From: Pelodictyon phaeoclathratiforme BU-1
GTDB lineage: Bacteria; Bacteroidota; Chlorobiia; Chlorobiales; Chlorobiaceae
Assembly (NCBI RefSeq): GCF_000020645.1
Contig: NC_011060.1
Span: 1,626,501 to 1,690,500 of the forward strand
DNA length: 64,000 bases
Direction: 5' to 3'
The notes beneath the pieces are model-generated. The model was not told the DNA's origin, searched no databases, and saw nothing but the letters and a program-made list of their open reading frames with translations. Positions 55,501 through 63,044 of the stretch are shown in pieces (position 1 is the stretch's first letter; each line of letters opens with the position of its first letter). The translations under genes were made by a program, and so were the position numbers.

Positions 55501-55779
55501 CTGTGTGGGTGTTCCTATGCGATTCCAGAAAATACCGATAGCACAATCGCAGCCATTAACAATCTGTCGAGTAATCGGCTCTTGGGGCCCCTCACCCTCT
55601 CCCCGGTTTTCAGGCGCAGCATGTTTTTCCCAAAGCACCGCCTCAAGCACCATCTTTTGCTCACCGCCATTGAGGATGTTCCATTCCTGAATAACCTCAA
55701 CAGCAATTTTTCGCTCCCTTTCAACATCACCCGGTGAAGCAACAAGAATTTTCACCCTTCGTATTCCGGCCTCAGGCAT
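52585..55779 (-). CDS. DUF4062-NACHT-FGE/CLec protein D
   Basis: A 1064-residue member of the NACHT-FGE group, more distant from A-C. The N-terminal DUF4062 domain (KILVASPGDVERERKIAVEV; DCAIGIFWNRIGTPT) is followed by the linker LGYIRMLGMPGIESIKVN, NACHT with Walker A GDPGAGKT (284-291) and Walker B VLFDGLDEIS, the helical region, and the FGE/CLec domain from about 790 (GGRYLYSVTEKEE; GLYDMAGNVWEW), ending NVGFRPVFVP. It starts 29 nt after the MntA-HepT pair on the same strand. The C-terminus also looks like a DGR variable region but from a different template. Confidence 0.9.
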   Translation of the reverse strand: MPEAGIRRVKILVASPGDVERERKIAVEVIQEWNILNGGEQKMVLEAVLWEKHAAPENRGEGEGPQEPITRQIVNGCDCAIGIFWNRIGTPTQRAPGGAVEEVQRMMTILKRPVMLYFSDMPIAPSKIDDQQKAQLKEFKAAMKVDGLVWEYDTIEDFRTDLSLHLDIQIRNWFCTPGSVVTKEPIPANEELRADEADLDLYHSIVKEELGYIRMLGMPGIESIKVNLNEETFVPLRLSKNQKEDSSSKHQEALEEHEGDAHILYPDEIMKRAFRKRRMLLVLGDPGAGKTTLLKYYALCALEQSSKLGFAVTPKLFYLPLRELVRDKTGNNFDSLPANLESWVARHHHTIQTPLFDKWLRSGVSLVLFDGLDEISNTRERKEVCRWIDRAWSGFGTARFVVTSRATGYRKEEGIELEVDHERADVQDFTPVQQERFLRNWFTAAFLRDPREEGDDEAKWEAKQRADAERRTTTMVAYLNIEKNKGLRQLAAIPMMLQIMAILWKERDFMPENRLKLYEASLDYLLEFRDKRRNIKPLLSATHARQVLAPVSLWMQATLQKDEAPRADMHTVMQEWLDTLNTSESSPDAATFCDYLVKRAGLLVDSVGKEYLFRHKSFREYLAGVQLKEDRPYEQLQKLVTHFGEDWWSEPLRFFIASVDASVFDAFMEKLFNSPQSEELSVKQQLLLQTIMEEAKGQKVDAFCKKLLDPETTANRQRVILDCLKTIRKSAALNPLEQFRALKLAKNSDVASRAEGVILALGGIALLSETEESGSGKTKSYRNPNEERAEYILIPGGRYLYSVTEKEERVEDLYVAKYPVTNRLYRTFIASLQATGAGNTRFSAELERIADESVWGAGFGDYLKEGKNKFSLFSRDKYNLAALFHSKFDEDRKFGGEQQPVVGVTWYDACAYCLWLSMAEGRERKYRLLSEVEWEWAAGGKQGTSGERVRPYPWPEERGRAKRTSTLLNCNQNVGATTPVGSYPDGVTPEGLYDMAGNVWEWCLDWYAENGTFINPLLSETGSYRVIRGGGWDDNAKSCLSAFRGGSPPGNRSNNVGFRPVFVP
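52612..52689 (-). other. Possible DGR variable region, protein D
   Basis: Codons for GWDDNAKS, FRGGS and NRSNN before VGFR. Most Asn-, Asp-, Ser- and Gly-type codons end in C or T, as in known DGR lectin-fold targets. There is only one copy here, so there is no comparison to show hypermutation. Confidence is lower than for A-C. Confidence 0.45.
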
Positions 55780-55808
55780 CGTACTTGTCGGTTAAGGTTA
55801 CTCTGTTA

Positions 55809-56225
55809 TTACTTATCGTTCAGACGTACAACTGCTTTGGCAAACTCTTCAAAATCCTGAAGGTGTGCTGTGGCAATAGCAAAAACGATTGCCCAATTGA
55901 TGGACTCATAGTTATGAACCGCGAGGTTACGAAATCCTACCGCTTTTTTCAGGCGATTGGCTAAATCAGCAGTGATTATTCCGGATTCACATAAAATATC
56001 AAACGTTTTTCCCATGGTAGCAGGAGGGGGATACTCACTGCGAGCAACAAGGTGTGTTCCAATATCCACACACATCTGAACAGCTCGGGTGAGGTTGAGG
56101 GAGAGAATATCCTGAGCATCGTAATCGGAACCCAGTGCAGCGGCATTTTTTGGGCATTTCTCTTTAACCCTTTGGATTGAGCGGCGCAAAGACTCAAGCT
56201 TCTGTTCAATTAACGACCAATCCAT
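55809..56225 (-). CDS. hepT: HepT-like HEPN toxin
   Basis: A 138-residue helical HEPN protein with the RNase-type motif R-x4-H-x-Y in FRNLAVHNYESIN. In MntA-HepT systems HepT is the toxin and is silenced by AMP addition at the tyrosine of this motif. The gene overlaps mntA by 16 nt. The NACHT gene D begins 29 nt downstream on the same strand. Confidence 0.9.
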   Translation of the reverse strand: MDWSLIEQKLESLRRSIQRVKEKCPKNAAALGSDYDAQDILSLNLTRAVQMCVDIGTHLVARSEYPPPATMGKTFDILCESGIITADLANRLKKAVGFRNLAVHNYESINWAIVFAIATAHLQDFEEFAKAVVRLNDK

Positions 56226-56608
56226 GCCTCTCTCCTCTCTTGCAAAATTCTTCTTTGATAGGGCACAAAATCCTCCTGGTTATAAAGATGCTTGAGCACC
56301 AGCTCAGCGTAGAGCGTATCACTGCCAACGATTCTCGTTCCTCCGGCGATAATCTGGCCCAGCAAGGGCTCACCAACGGTTGACAAATCAATCAAGTCAA
56401 CAGGGCGTCCAATTACTGTTGCCAAGTCTGAAATCAGTTCGATGGTTTCATCAACACCAAGCGGGCGATCGGCGCCGACTGCCAAGTCAAGATCACTGTC
56501 AAAACGGGCCGTGCCTTTAGCCAGCGAGCCAAACAACAACGCAAGACGAATGGCGCTGTGCCGTTCAAGCACCTGGCGGATCTGTTTGTCGATACTCTCA
56601 GTCATCAT
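56210..56608 (-). CDS. mntA: MntA-like nucleotidyltransferase antitoxin
   Basis: A 132-residue minimal nucleotidyltransferase with GSLAKGTARFDSDLDLAV, the GSx10DxD motif needed for AMP transfer. MntA adenylylates HepT and so neutralises it. The Met-Met start at 56608 is chosen; an in-frame start at 56668 adds a basic leader. It is first in the pair. Confidence 0.9.
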   Translation of the reverse strand: MMTESIDKQIRQVLERHSAIRLALLFGSLAKGTARFDSDLDLAVGADRPLGVDETIELISDLATVIGRPVDLIDLSTVGEPLLGQIIAGGTRIVGSDTLYAELVLKHLYNQEDFVPYQRRILQERREAWIGR

Positions 56609-56668
56609 GCTTTTTGTGTGTATATCCCTGATTTTTTCCCTGTACCCTCGGCCCGGCAGCTCAAGCAA

Positions 56669-57012
56669 CTCTGCAATAACCGTGTAATTCTCTGGTTACA
56701 GAATATATTGATTTTGCCGGATTCCTTAACAGCTTATAACTCCCTCCCGGATTTAGCGTTCAGAGCTGCCGATAATGGTCAGACGGTTACCTCCCAAGCC
56801 GTCAATGCTCGCATAAAGGTGACGAGCGAGGAAAGAGACCAACGCAAGTATTTGCGGCGGTAAGTTTTCGGAATTCATGGACAAAGGTGCGTATCTTGGA
56901 AAAAAGCTGGACGTCTGGTAAGCGGCCTATGCACGCGCTATTGACTACACCATCAGTACCATACAGCAATGAACAAAACAGATGCAGCGGAAATAATTGA
57001 CTATAACTGTAT
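56669..57012. other. Intergenic region
   Basis: About 344 nt between mntA and the nitroreductase, read divergently. Short plus-strand frames (for example AVNARIKVTSEERDQRKYLRR) have some coding look but no start or family that I can support. No RNA gene is seen. Confidence 0.35.
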
Positions 57013-57786
57013 ATGGAAAAGAGCATGACAAACAAAACGGCCCTTGAAGAGTCCCGCTTCTTTCTCAAAGACACCATCCGCCAGAGAGTCGACTTCTCCC
57101 TGACAGACCAGAACCGCCGGATTCCACCTCCACCGATCGAAAAGCCTTATGCGCCCGAAAAAAAACAGATCGAGCTGCCAAAAATTGAAACCCTGAATAA
57201 TATCGGACGGATCGACCTCCGAACGGCCATAATGAGAAGGCAAAGCTGCCGCACATACAGCGATTCTCCCCTCACCCTTGAAGAACTCTCTTTCCTTCTC
57301 TGGGCAACCCAGGGGGTCAAACTCAAACTCGATTCCGGTCACGCCCTGAGGACAGTACCTTCCGCCGGATGCCGCCACGCCTTTGAAACATACCTTTGTG
57401 TGCTGAATGTCACCGGACTTGAAAAAGGCATTTACCGATACCTTCCTCTTGAACATCACCTCATCTTTGAATTCGAAGTTGAAAATCTGGAACGAAAAAT
57501 GACGAAGGCTGCCTTCGGCCAGTCCTTCACCGGAGAGGCTGCCGTCACCTTCATCTGGACCACCATCCCCTACCGCATGGAGTGGCGATACGGTCTCGCC
57601 GCCCACAAGGTCATCGCCCTTGACGCTGGCCACCTCTGCCAGAACCTCTACCTTGCCTGCGAAGCCATCGACGCTGGCACCTGCGCTATCGCCGCTTACG
57701 ACCAAATCGCCATGGACAACCTGCTCAAAATCGACGGAGAGGATGAATTCACCATCTACCTTGCACCCGTCGGTAAAAAACAGTGA
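57013..57786 (+). CDS. SagB-type nitroreductase/dehydrogenase
   Basis: A 257-residue nitroreductase-fold protein of the SagB/ThcOx type. FMN-binding arginines are near MRRQSCRTYSDSPLTLEEL, followed by LLWATQGVKL, RTVPSAGCRHAFETYL and the C-terminal LDAGHLCQNLYLACEAI. Family members use FMN to oxidise or reduce small molecules; some oxidise azolines in peptide natural products. No cyclase or precursor gene is nearby, so a free-standing oxidoreductase is more likely. Confidence 0.88.
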   Translation: MEKSMTNKTALEESRFFLKDTIRQRVDFSLTDQNRRIPPPPIEKPYAPEKKQIELPKIETLNNIGRIDLRTAIMRRQSCRTYSDSPLTLEELSFLLWATQGVKLKLDSGHALRTVPSAGCRHAFETYLCVLNVTGLEKGIYRYLPLEHHLIFEFEVENLERKMTKAAFGQSFTGEAAVTFIWTTIPYRMEWRYGLAAHKVIALDAGHLCQNLYLACEAIDAGTCAIAAYDQIAMDNLLKIDGEDEFTIYLAPVGKKQ

Positions 57787-57790
57787 CTGC

Positions 57791-58222
57791 TCAATACCCC
57801 CACTCCTCAGGCTTTTTGGCCAGCTCAAGGTTGATCCAGATTCGCCCTGCTTCTCTGTTACAGGTGCCCCATTTCGTTTTCATTTTCCTGATACCGACCT
57901 CATTGACCCGCACTCCAATCTTTTTCTCCCATGACGAAACAAGCTCAGAAATGGCCTTCTTCAACAACTTCCGATACCACTCGTCAAGTTCCAACTGTTT
58001 TTTTTCCTGACCTGCCTCTGGCCGGATGTAGAGAAGTATCGTGCTGTGCTGCAGGTCAACAAAGGGAGGGGCTTCTCTTTCAATGATTTTGAGCAGGTAG
58101 CGCTTGCCCCAGAGATAATGGCTCTCCCGGTTCAGATACTCACGCGGCGTATCGCGTTCCTGTGCGCTGAGCTTCGCCTGTTGTTTTTTTATCCACCCGA
58201 TCCGTGAAATGGCATAGAGCCG
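57791..58222 (-). pseudogene. DUF45/YgjP-like metallopeptidase lacking its active site
   Basis: The frame reads IRLYAISRIGWIKKQQAKLS, then REYLNRESHYLWGKRYLL and MKTKWGTCNREAGRIW, as in DUF45 (M48-like) metallopeptidases. It stops at KKPEEW, just before the HExxH zinc motif that should follow. The N-terminus is also missing, joined to an HsdR fragment. Such genes often accompany type I restriction operons. Confidence 0.8.
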
Positions 58223-58480
58223 GATGGTCTTTAATGATCTTGCTGCGGACATTGTTCTCAATGGTTTCAGCAATGGCATCCCTGCTGCTTTTTATCCCCT
58301 CGGGCAACATCTTGATCGCCTCTGCAATGCCGGATTTCACAATCAGCTCAAGCAGCGGCATATCATCAAAGGGAGAGATCTTCCTCGGCTCATCGGCTTC
58401 AATGTAGGTGTCGATCAGATGACGCATATCGGCTTCATAAGGCGATGGGGCATGATGGACGGCGTCGCATGTATAGATTG
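58223..58480 (-). pseudogene. Internal fragment of type I restriction subunit HsdR
   Basis: The frame reads PSPYEADMRHLIDTYIEADE, then PRKISPFDDMPLLELIVKSG and ETIENNVRSKIIKDH, the C-terminal helical region of HsdR. It is joined at about 58222 to the DUF45 fragment. The helicase and nuclease parts are absent. With hsdS at the right end this implies a type I system whose restriction gene was largely deleted here. Confidence 0.75.
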
Positions 58481-58499
58481 GCTGATTCGGTGAATTTCC

Positions 58500-58712
58500 T
58501 TATGCAAAGAGCAGTCTTCTCCCTTTAGGCTTGGGAACAGGATCATTAAATTCCTTGGCGGTAGCAATCCATAACGCTATCGCCTCCTCGATATTTATAA
58601 GTGCTGTATTGTGAGAATCACCGTGGGCCATACAACCAGGAAGTTCAGGCACCTCCGCAATAAACAATTGATCCTCCTCGCTCCAAAAAATAATAATTTC
58701 GTATTTATCCAT
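58500..58712 (-). CDS. hicB: HicB-type antitoxin
   Basis: A 70-residue RNase-H-like HicB partial fold (IIIFWSEEDQLFIAEVPELPG; MAHGDSHNTALINIEEAIAL). It neutralises HicA. It starts at the ATG sharing one base with the hicA stop codon. It lacks an obvious DNA-binding C-terminus, the short form of the family. Confidence 0.9.
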   Translation of the reverse strand: MDKYEIIIFWSEEDQLFIAEVPELPGCMAHGDSHNTALINIEEAIALWIATAKEFNDPVPKPKGRRLLFA

Positions 58713-58966
58713 CACGGTTTACCTCCAAGTTGATATTTCAATATAAGATATCGCACTTGCCTGACTTGATATGGTTTAGCGTTGTTGCCTTCACGTTGCA
58801 GATTGATCTTCTCTTCGATTCCCTCCTTGCGAAAAACATGATGGCTTCGACGAATGCGCATGACAAAACCTGTTCCCTGAAGGAGATTACATAAATCATC
58901 GAAAGGGATATTCGTGTCAGACTGACCGCTCAATATCTTCAAGATAAGTTTCTCGTATTTTCCCAT
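58712..58966 (-). CDS. hicA: HicA-type mRNA interferase toxin
   Basis: An 84-residue double-stranded-RNA-binding-like HicA with the catalytic His region RIRRSHHVFRKEGIEEKI. It degrades mRNA when free. This is the longer HicA form, with an N-terminal helical part (YEKLILKILSGQSDTNIPFDDL). It precedes hicB with one overlapping base, so they are translationally coupled. Confidence 0.9.
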   Translation of the reverse strand: MGKYEKLILKILSGQSDTNIPFDDLCNLLQGTGFVMRIRRSHHVFRKEGIEEKINLQREGNNAKPYQVRQVRYLILKYQLGGKP

Positions 58967-59245
58967 CGATTATCCGATTAATCCTGAAGAATAAGAATAA
59001 ATCATCAATGAAGTTAAGGAATCTTTCGATAGGAAAAGCACAAGAAAAATACACAGCCTGACCGATCACTCCAGTCGCCGAGCTCGCTCGTGAACATGGC
59101 GATAACACGGTTCTGCGTCTCGCGTTCAAAGTTGCCTGAATCGCAAGGAGCTGGCGAGGATGAAATATTGTCAAGAAGTTGCCAGCTTTTCCTCGATTCT
59201 GTCTATAATAGCCAGAACGATCAGACGATAACCGATGGGAAGAAG
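58967..59245. other. Divergent intergenic region
   Basis: A 279-nt region between hicA and the Phd-type antitoxin. A short plus frame reads TPVAELAREHGDNTVLRLAF, perhaps a transposase or regulator scrap. A TTGCCA at 59179 and a TATAAT at 59204 with a 19-nt spacer may be the promoter for the downstream gene. Confidence 0.4.
59179..59209 (+). promoter_or_regulatory. Possible sigma-70-like promoter
   Basis: TTGCCA (59179-59184) and TATAAT (59204-59209) are 19 nt apart, slightly long for a standard promoter. The -10 ends 36 nt before the Phd-type start. Confidence 0.3.
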
Positions 59246-59479
59246 ATGAAAACATGGCAACTGCAACATGCAAAAAATCATTTGAGCGAAGTGGTTCGCA
59301 ACGCCAACAATGAGGGGCCACAGGCTATTACCCTGCATGGCAAGCCTTCTGCGGTGGTTATCTCTTTTGACGAATACAACAAGGCAATCAATGTTCGCAA
59401 GCCGGACGAGCCACTCTCAAGTTTTTTTCATAACTCACCGCTCCGAAATTCCGGAATAGAGCTCAAACGATCAAAATAA
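59246..59479 (+). CDS. Phd/YefM-type antitoxin without a toxin partner
   Basis: A 77-residue protein with the Phd/YefM pattern: WQLQHAKNHLSEVVRNAN, QAITLHGKPSAVVISFDEYN, then a tail PLSSFFHNSPLRNSG that normally binds a VapC toxin. The ATG at 59246 follows GGGAAG. No PIN toxin frame follows before the next gene, so the pair is broken and the antitoxin is an orphan. Confidence 0.82.
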   Translation: MKTWQLQHAKNHLSEVVRNANNEGPQAITLHGKPSAVVISFDEYNKAINVRKPDEPLSSFFHNSPLRNSGIELKRSK

Positions 59480-59619
59480 CCACTCCGAAACAGGCAAAAA
59501 GCGTAATACGTCATAAGCGTAGTATAATAGACCTTGCCAAGGGCCTTATCGAGATGATTTTTTTGAAAAATGTAAAATATTTTCGATTATGGTATTATAA
59601 AAAACAAGGGAAGAGCTGT

Positions 59620-59922
59620 ATGGTCATTATCAAAAAATCGGCTTTAAACAGTTTCGGCGCAAAATACCCGGATGCAATACCAGCTCTGAATGAATGGTAT
59701 GCCAGGGTAAAAGCTGCGGACTGGCAAAACCACGCTGACCTGAAAACCATGTTTCTGTCGGCAGACTATATCGCGAATGAGCGGTATGTTTTCAACATAA
59801 AAGGAAATCATTACCGGATCGTTGCAAGAATTCGATTTTCTTCAAGAACGGTCTTCATCAAGTTTATAGGCACCCATAAATCCTATGATAGCATTGACCC
59901 GGCAACCATTGAACAGCAATAA
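59620..59922 (+). CDS. higB: HigB-type mRNA interferase toxin
   Basis: A 100-residue toxin of the HigB family (FGAKYPDAIPALNEWYARVK; YVFNIKGNHYRIVARIRF; VFIKFIGTHKSYDSID). It cleaves translated mRNA on the ribosome. The ATG at 59620 follows AGGGAAGAG. It lies 16 nt before its antitoxin. TATAAT at 59523-59528 may be part of its promoter. Confidence 0.92.
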   Translation: MVIIKKSALNSFGAKYPDAIPALNEWYARVKAADWQNHADLKTMFLSADYIANERYVFNIKGNHYRIVARIRFSSRTVFIKFIGTHKSYDSIDPATIEQQ

Positions 59923-59938
59923 ACGAGGAGAAATGACA

Positions 59939-60319
59939 ATGAAAATCGTCAGCAAGGCACAATATGAAAAAGCGCTCAGGGAGATAGAATCATTCATGAA
60001 TGCTTTCAGTGATGGAGAAAACGCGACTAACGATGCCAAAATTACTGAACTGGCAAAAGCAATTGAAGATTACGAGGATCGCCATGTTGTTATGCCAATG
60101 CCTCTGGTGATAAAAAAACCAGAAACGTTGCCTGATGTGATTGAACTCAAGATGTTTGAAAAAAAAATGAAACGGAAGGACATGGCAAAACTGCTGGGAA
60201 TCAGTGATACACGCCTTTCGGAGGTGATGCATGGCAAGCGCAAGGTCAATATGGAACTGGCCAAACGGCTTTATAAAACCTTGGGGGTTGATCCAAAGTT
60301 TATCCTTGAAAAATCATAG
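59939..60319 (+). CDS. higA: HigA-type antitoxin
   Basis: A 126-residue antitoxin with a central Xre helix-turn-helix (KMKRKDMAKLLGISDTRLSE) and an N-terminal toxin-binding part (SKAQYEKALREIESFMNAF). The second of two ATGs (59939) is used because AGGAG lies 8 nt upstream; the first would be too close. It forms a toxin-antitoxin pair with higB at 59620. Confidence 0.92.
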   Translation: MKIVSKAQYEKALREIESFMNAFSDGENATNDAKITELAKAIEDYEDRHVVMPMPLVIKKPETLPDVIELKMFEKKMKRKDMAKLLGISDTRLSEVMHGKRKVNMELAKRLYKTLGVDPKFILEKS

Positions 60320-60532
60320 TATATTCATATTCATACTCATTACCGAACAAGCCGGGATAGATGTCGCACTGTTCAACTTCAGCAAGATAGAGTTCATCAG
60401 CCCTGCGGTCGGCAGCAGGAATATCGTCAAACAAACAAGGCTCAAAAAATCGCAGCATCAATCACCCCGCAAATAATCACGCAGTAACTCACGTTCAGTT
60501 GAGAACTCTTTTTGAACGCTGCTGACAAATTT
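60300..60532 (-). pseudogene. Decayed DUF4062 domain gene
   Basis: The minus frame reads KFVSSVQKEFSTERELLRDY to LRGD and a stop; the next frame continues with LRFFEPCLFDDIPAADRRAD and LAEVEQCDIYPGLFGNEY. This is the start of a DUF4062 protein, of the type found before AlbA-like or NACHT domains, with one frameshift and an early stop. It partly underlies the end of higA. It differs from the DUF4062 domains of the NACHT proteins. Confidence 0.75.
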
Positions 60533-60710
60533 TCAAATCTATTTCATCGGAGGTTAATATGAACTTATAACTTTTTAATTCTCGAGTTACTACAAGTTTG
60601 TTTAAGGCTCTCATCTAAATATAACTCCTTCAATTCGATGTACTTGCTCTCTCCCATATCCGATCAATTGTTAAAAAACCATAATAGATGACATACTAAA
60701 AAGCAAAAGA
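60533..60710. other. Intergenic region
   Basis: AT-rich, 178 nt, with no gene, repeat or hairpin that I can support. It follows the end of the abortive-infection gene on the minus strand. Confidence 0.35.
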
Positions 60711-61676
60711 TTAGGATGCACATTGTACTTCCTCCCACTCAAAGTAACCTGTTGAAAATAACGATGAAATATCAAGTTCATCCTTTGGGTCAAAGAACTC
60801 ACGAGGAATGTTTTGCACCATTCGATATTCAAGCATAAAATTGTGTTTCCACCAATTGTTACCAATTGGAGATAAACTGTTCAAAAGAAGCAATGCCTGC
60901 TCATGGTTTGACAATTGTGCTCTAATCGTTTTAACATATTCATATTTATCAATATTAATATTCTGCTGATCTACATACTTGATGGATTGATACAAATGAC
61001 GATAGTAGTGACCTAAACGAGAAAGATGGCCTTCGAATGGAACATATGTAAGCTTCTTTTCAAGCCGGACACTATTTTTTAATTCTTCATTATTAAGTTG
61101 ATTTTCTAAATCACAAACAAAGTCATTATCGAATTCTTCCAACGATTTCAAAAGCATTCGTGATGAATTCGGCCCTGTCCCAAAAAGCAAACAATGATAG
61201 GCTATATGAGCACGTTGTTGTTGAGTAAGCGTTATATTGTGAATACTTGCAACATGTTTTGTGAGATCAAGCGCACATCTATACTCGCGAATAAGTACAA
61301 CAAAAAGTTGTCTACCACTTATACCCGAAACCTCAAGTTCGGCAACATTATCTCTGTGAAGTCGTAACAGTTCAAAGTATTTCGTTTCGAAGCTTAATAT
61401 TTCAGCAGATTTACTCCGACTCTTCAATGTTGCTGAAAGTAGTACAACACTTACAAGAGCTAAAAAGGTGCCAATGTATCCCCCAACAAAATCACCTAAT
61501 TGACTAGCTCCTAAAGGATTAATCGTATCTGTAGCACGAAATGCATCTGCAAAAACAATCAAATTCATTGCTATAAGGCCACAAAGCAAAATAGAGATTT
61601 CTATCCAATACTTTCTAAACCAATTCTGCTCAGCAGGTTTAGTAATGTGCTTTTTCGAAGCCAAGAATAATGTCAT
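60711..61676 (-). CDS. Putative phage abortive-infection membrane protein
   Basis: A 321-residue protein with two N-terminal membrane helices (about 27-45 and 65-85; ISILLCGLIAMNLIVFADAF, FVGGYIGTFLALVSVVLLSA) and a cytoplasmic part with ETKYFELLRLHRDNVAELEV, GRQLFVVLIREYR and HLSRLGHYYRHLYQSIKYVD. This layout matches the family annotated as putative phage abortive infection proteins. The mechanism is unknown. It lies in the restriction/SIR2 cluster, 312 nt from the SIR2 gene. Confidence 0.75.
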   Translation of the reverse strand: MTLFLASKKHITKPAEQNWFRKYWIEISILLCGLIAMNLIVFADAFRATDTINPLGASQLGDFVGGYIGTFLALVSVVLLSATLKSRSKSAEILSFETKYFELLRLHRDNVAELEVSGISGRQLFVVLIREYRCALDLTKHVASIHNITLTQQQRAHIAYHCLLFGTGPNSSRMLLKSLEEFDNDFVCDLENQLNNEELKNSVRLEKKLTYVPFEGHLSRLGHYYRHLYQSIKYVDQQNINIDKYEYVKTIRAQLSNHEQALLLLNSLSPIGNNWWKHNFMLEYRMVQNIPREFFDPKDELDISSLFSTGYFEWEEVQCAS

Positions 61677-61988
61677 TTGCGATTAAATAAGATTATAGAT
61701 ACCAACTTCAATGACAATCAAATCTTTCAGCATAGTAAAACCAAATTGACAATTATTATTTTTTTATGTTAAAATTTATACAGCCCAATATTTTATACCT
61801 TAAAATATGATACAATAAATCGAAAACGTATAGCCGCAGATCATAATAATTGGATTATGCATATTAATTGAACATAAATCCCTAATGAAGTTATTGATCT
61901 TTAGCAAGATTCATTTTCTGTTTTTCGAAACAATATCAATACACAAACAACGCTAACTACATGACCTGCACGAGCAGTATATGAACAA
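61677..61988. other. AT-rich intergenic region
   Basis: Strongly AT-rich, 312 nt, with long A and T runs (61735-61810). It probably contains the promoter of the abortive-infection gene. There is no gene and no clear hairpin. Confidence 0.4.
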
Positions 61989-63044
61989 TCACTGAAGTGA
62001 GAGACTCCGCCAAAACTCGCTAAACAATTCCGAACATTTTAAACCAATCTCAACATATATGTGCTCATCAGATATTCCAGCAAGACTGATGATATCCTGT
62101 TTAATGAGCCGAATATCTGGAGATGATATTCCGTAGGCAGTTGCATAAACTCGACAATTCCTTTCTTTTCCCCCCATGTTCTGACCAGGTAAAAGCAATT
62201 CAATGTTTTGGCGATGAAATGCAAAACCGAGAAACGCAATTCGTTGGGCAGTAGATAAAGCTGCCTGTATTGCTGAAATATCGCTCTTCGTAGGATCAAT
62301 TCCTTCAGTGAATGTCCGAAGTTCTCCTGCGAGGGACAATAGTTTCTTGGGAGTAGGGGTATCACCAAATTCAAATCCTTCGTGCGCACCCTGCTGCCAA
62401 GGAAGTTTTCCAACCATTCCATACGGATGATGTATCTCTAAATGAGTCAGAACCTCACTTGCTTCTTTGGCCGTCATACCATAATAATTTCGGACTGACC
62501 AAAACAAGAAGTGTTCGATGCATCTATCGTAGTTGAAGGATATTATCGCAACTTTTGACAATCTTTCTGGAAGATCATCTTGCTGACAGTTCTCGGTCAA
62601 TAGCTGAAAAAATGCGTTGAACCAAGTTAGTTCAAGAACCGAGAAATTAGGTTTATTATAAATGTTACTGCGATCAATTTTTAACAAACTTTTAGACTCT
62701 GCAGTAAGAATACATCGAGCAATAGCTAACTTTCCGCAAATTGATATTTTTTCATCTGACTGGTGTGAATCAATAAAATTATCAATAGAAATAGCTTGAG
62801 GCATTGCATCGCGAATCCGAAATGCCGCTCCCAAATATGGATTGATATTACCATCCGTAGCCAGAATCCTAAAAGAATCACTGATAATATCGTCACCACT
62901 TTTTTTCTGGTAGTGTTCGAATTGTATGTCGAGCACCTTTGCTATTTGCTTTTTCAATTCAGAACCAACAGGCAGATTCACCTCTTTGCTTGCCCCTGCG
63001 CCAATAACCAAGACAAGGGACTTTTCAGTATAGTTGCTATTCAT
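61989..63044 (-). CDS. SIR2-like domain protein
   Basis: A 351-residue protein with a SIR2-type Rossmann fold: LVLVIGAGASKEVNLPVG at the N-terminus, SFNYDRCIEHFLFW, the His-containing HHPYGMVGKLPW and IAFLGFAFHRQN. SIR2-like proteins in bacterial defence loci often degrade NAD+ on infection. The start overlaps the hsdS stop in an ATGA, so it is translationally coupled to the restriction gene. That NADase activity is retained is inference; the Asn-Tyr-Asp of SFNYD is present. Confidence 0.82.
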   Translation of the reverse strand: MNSNYTEKSLVLVIGAGASKEVNLPVGSELKKQIAKVLDIQFEHYQKKSGDDIISDSFRILATDGNINPYLGAAFRIRDAMPQAISIDNFIDSHQSDEKISICGKLAIARCILTAESKSLLKIDRSNIYNKPNFSVLELTWFNAFFQLLTENCQQDDLPERLSKVAIISFNYDRCIEHFLFWSVRNYYGMTAKEASEVLTHLEIHHPYGMVGKLPWQQGAHEGFEFGDTPTPKKLLSLAGELRTFTEGIDPTKSDISAIQAALSTAQRIAFLGFAFHRQNIELLLPGQNMGGKERNCRVYATAYGISSPDIRLIKQDIISLAGISDEHIYVEIGLKCSELFSEFWRSLSLQ

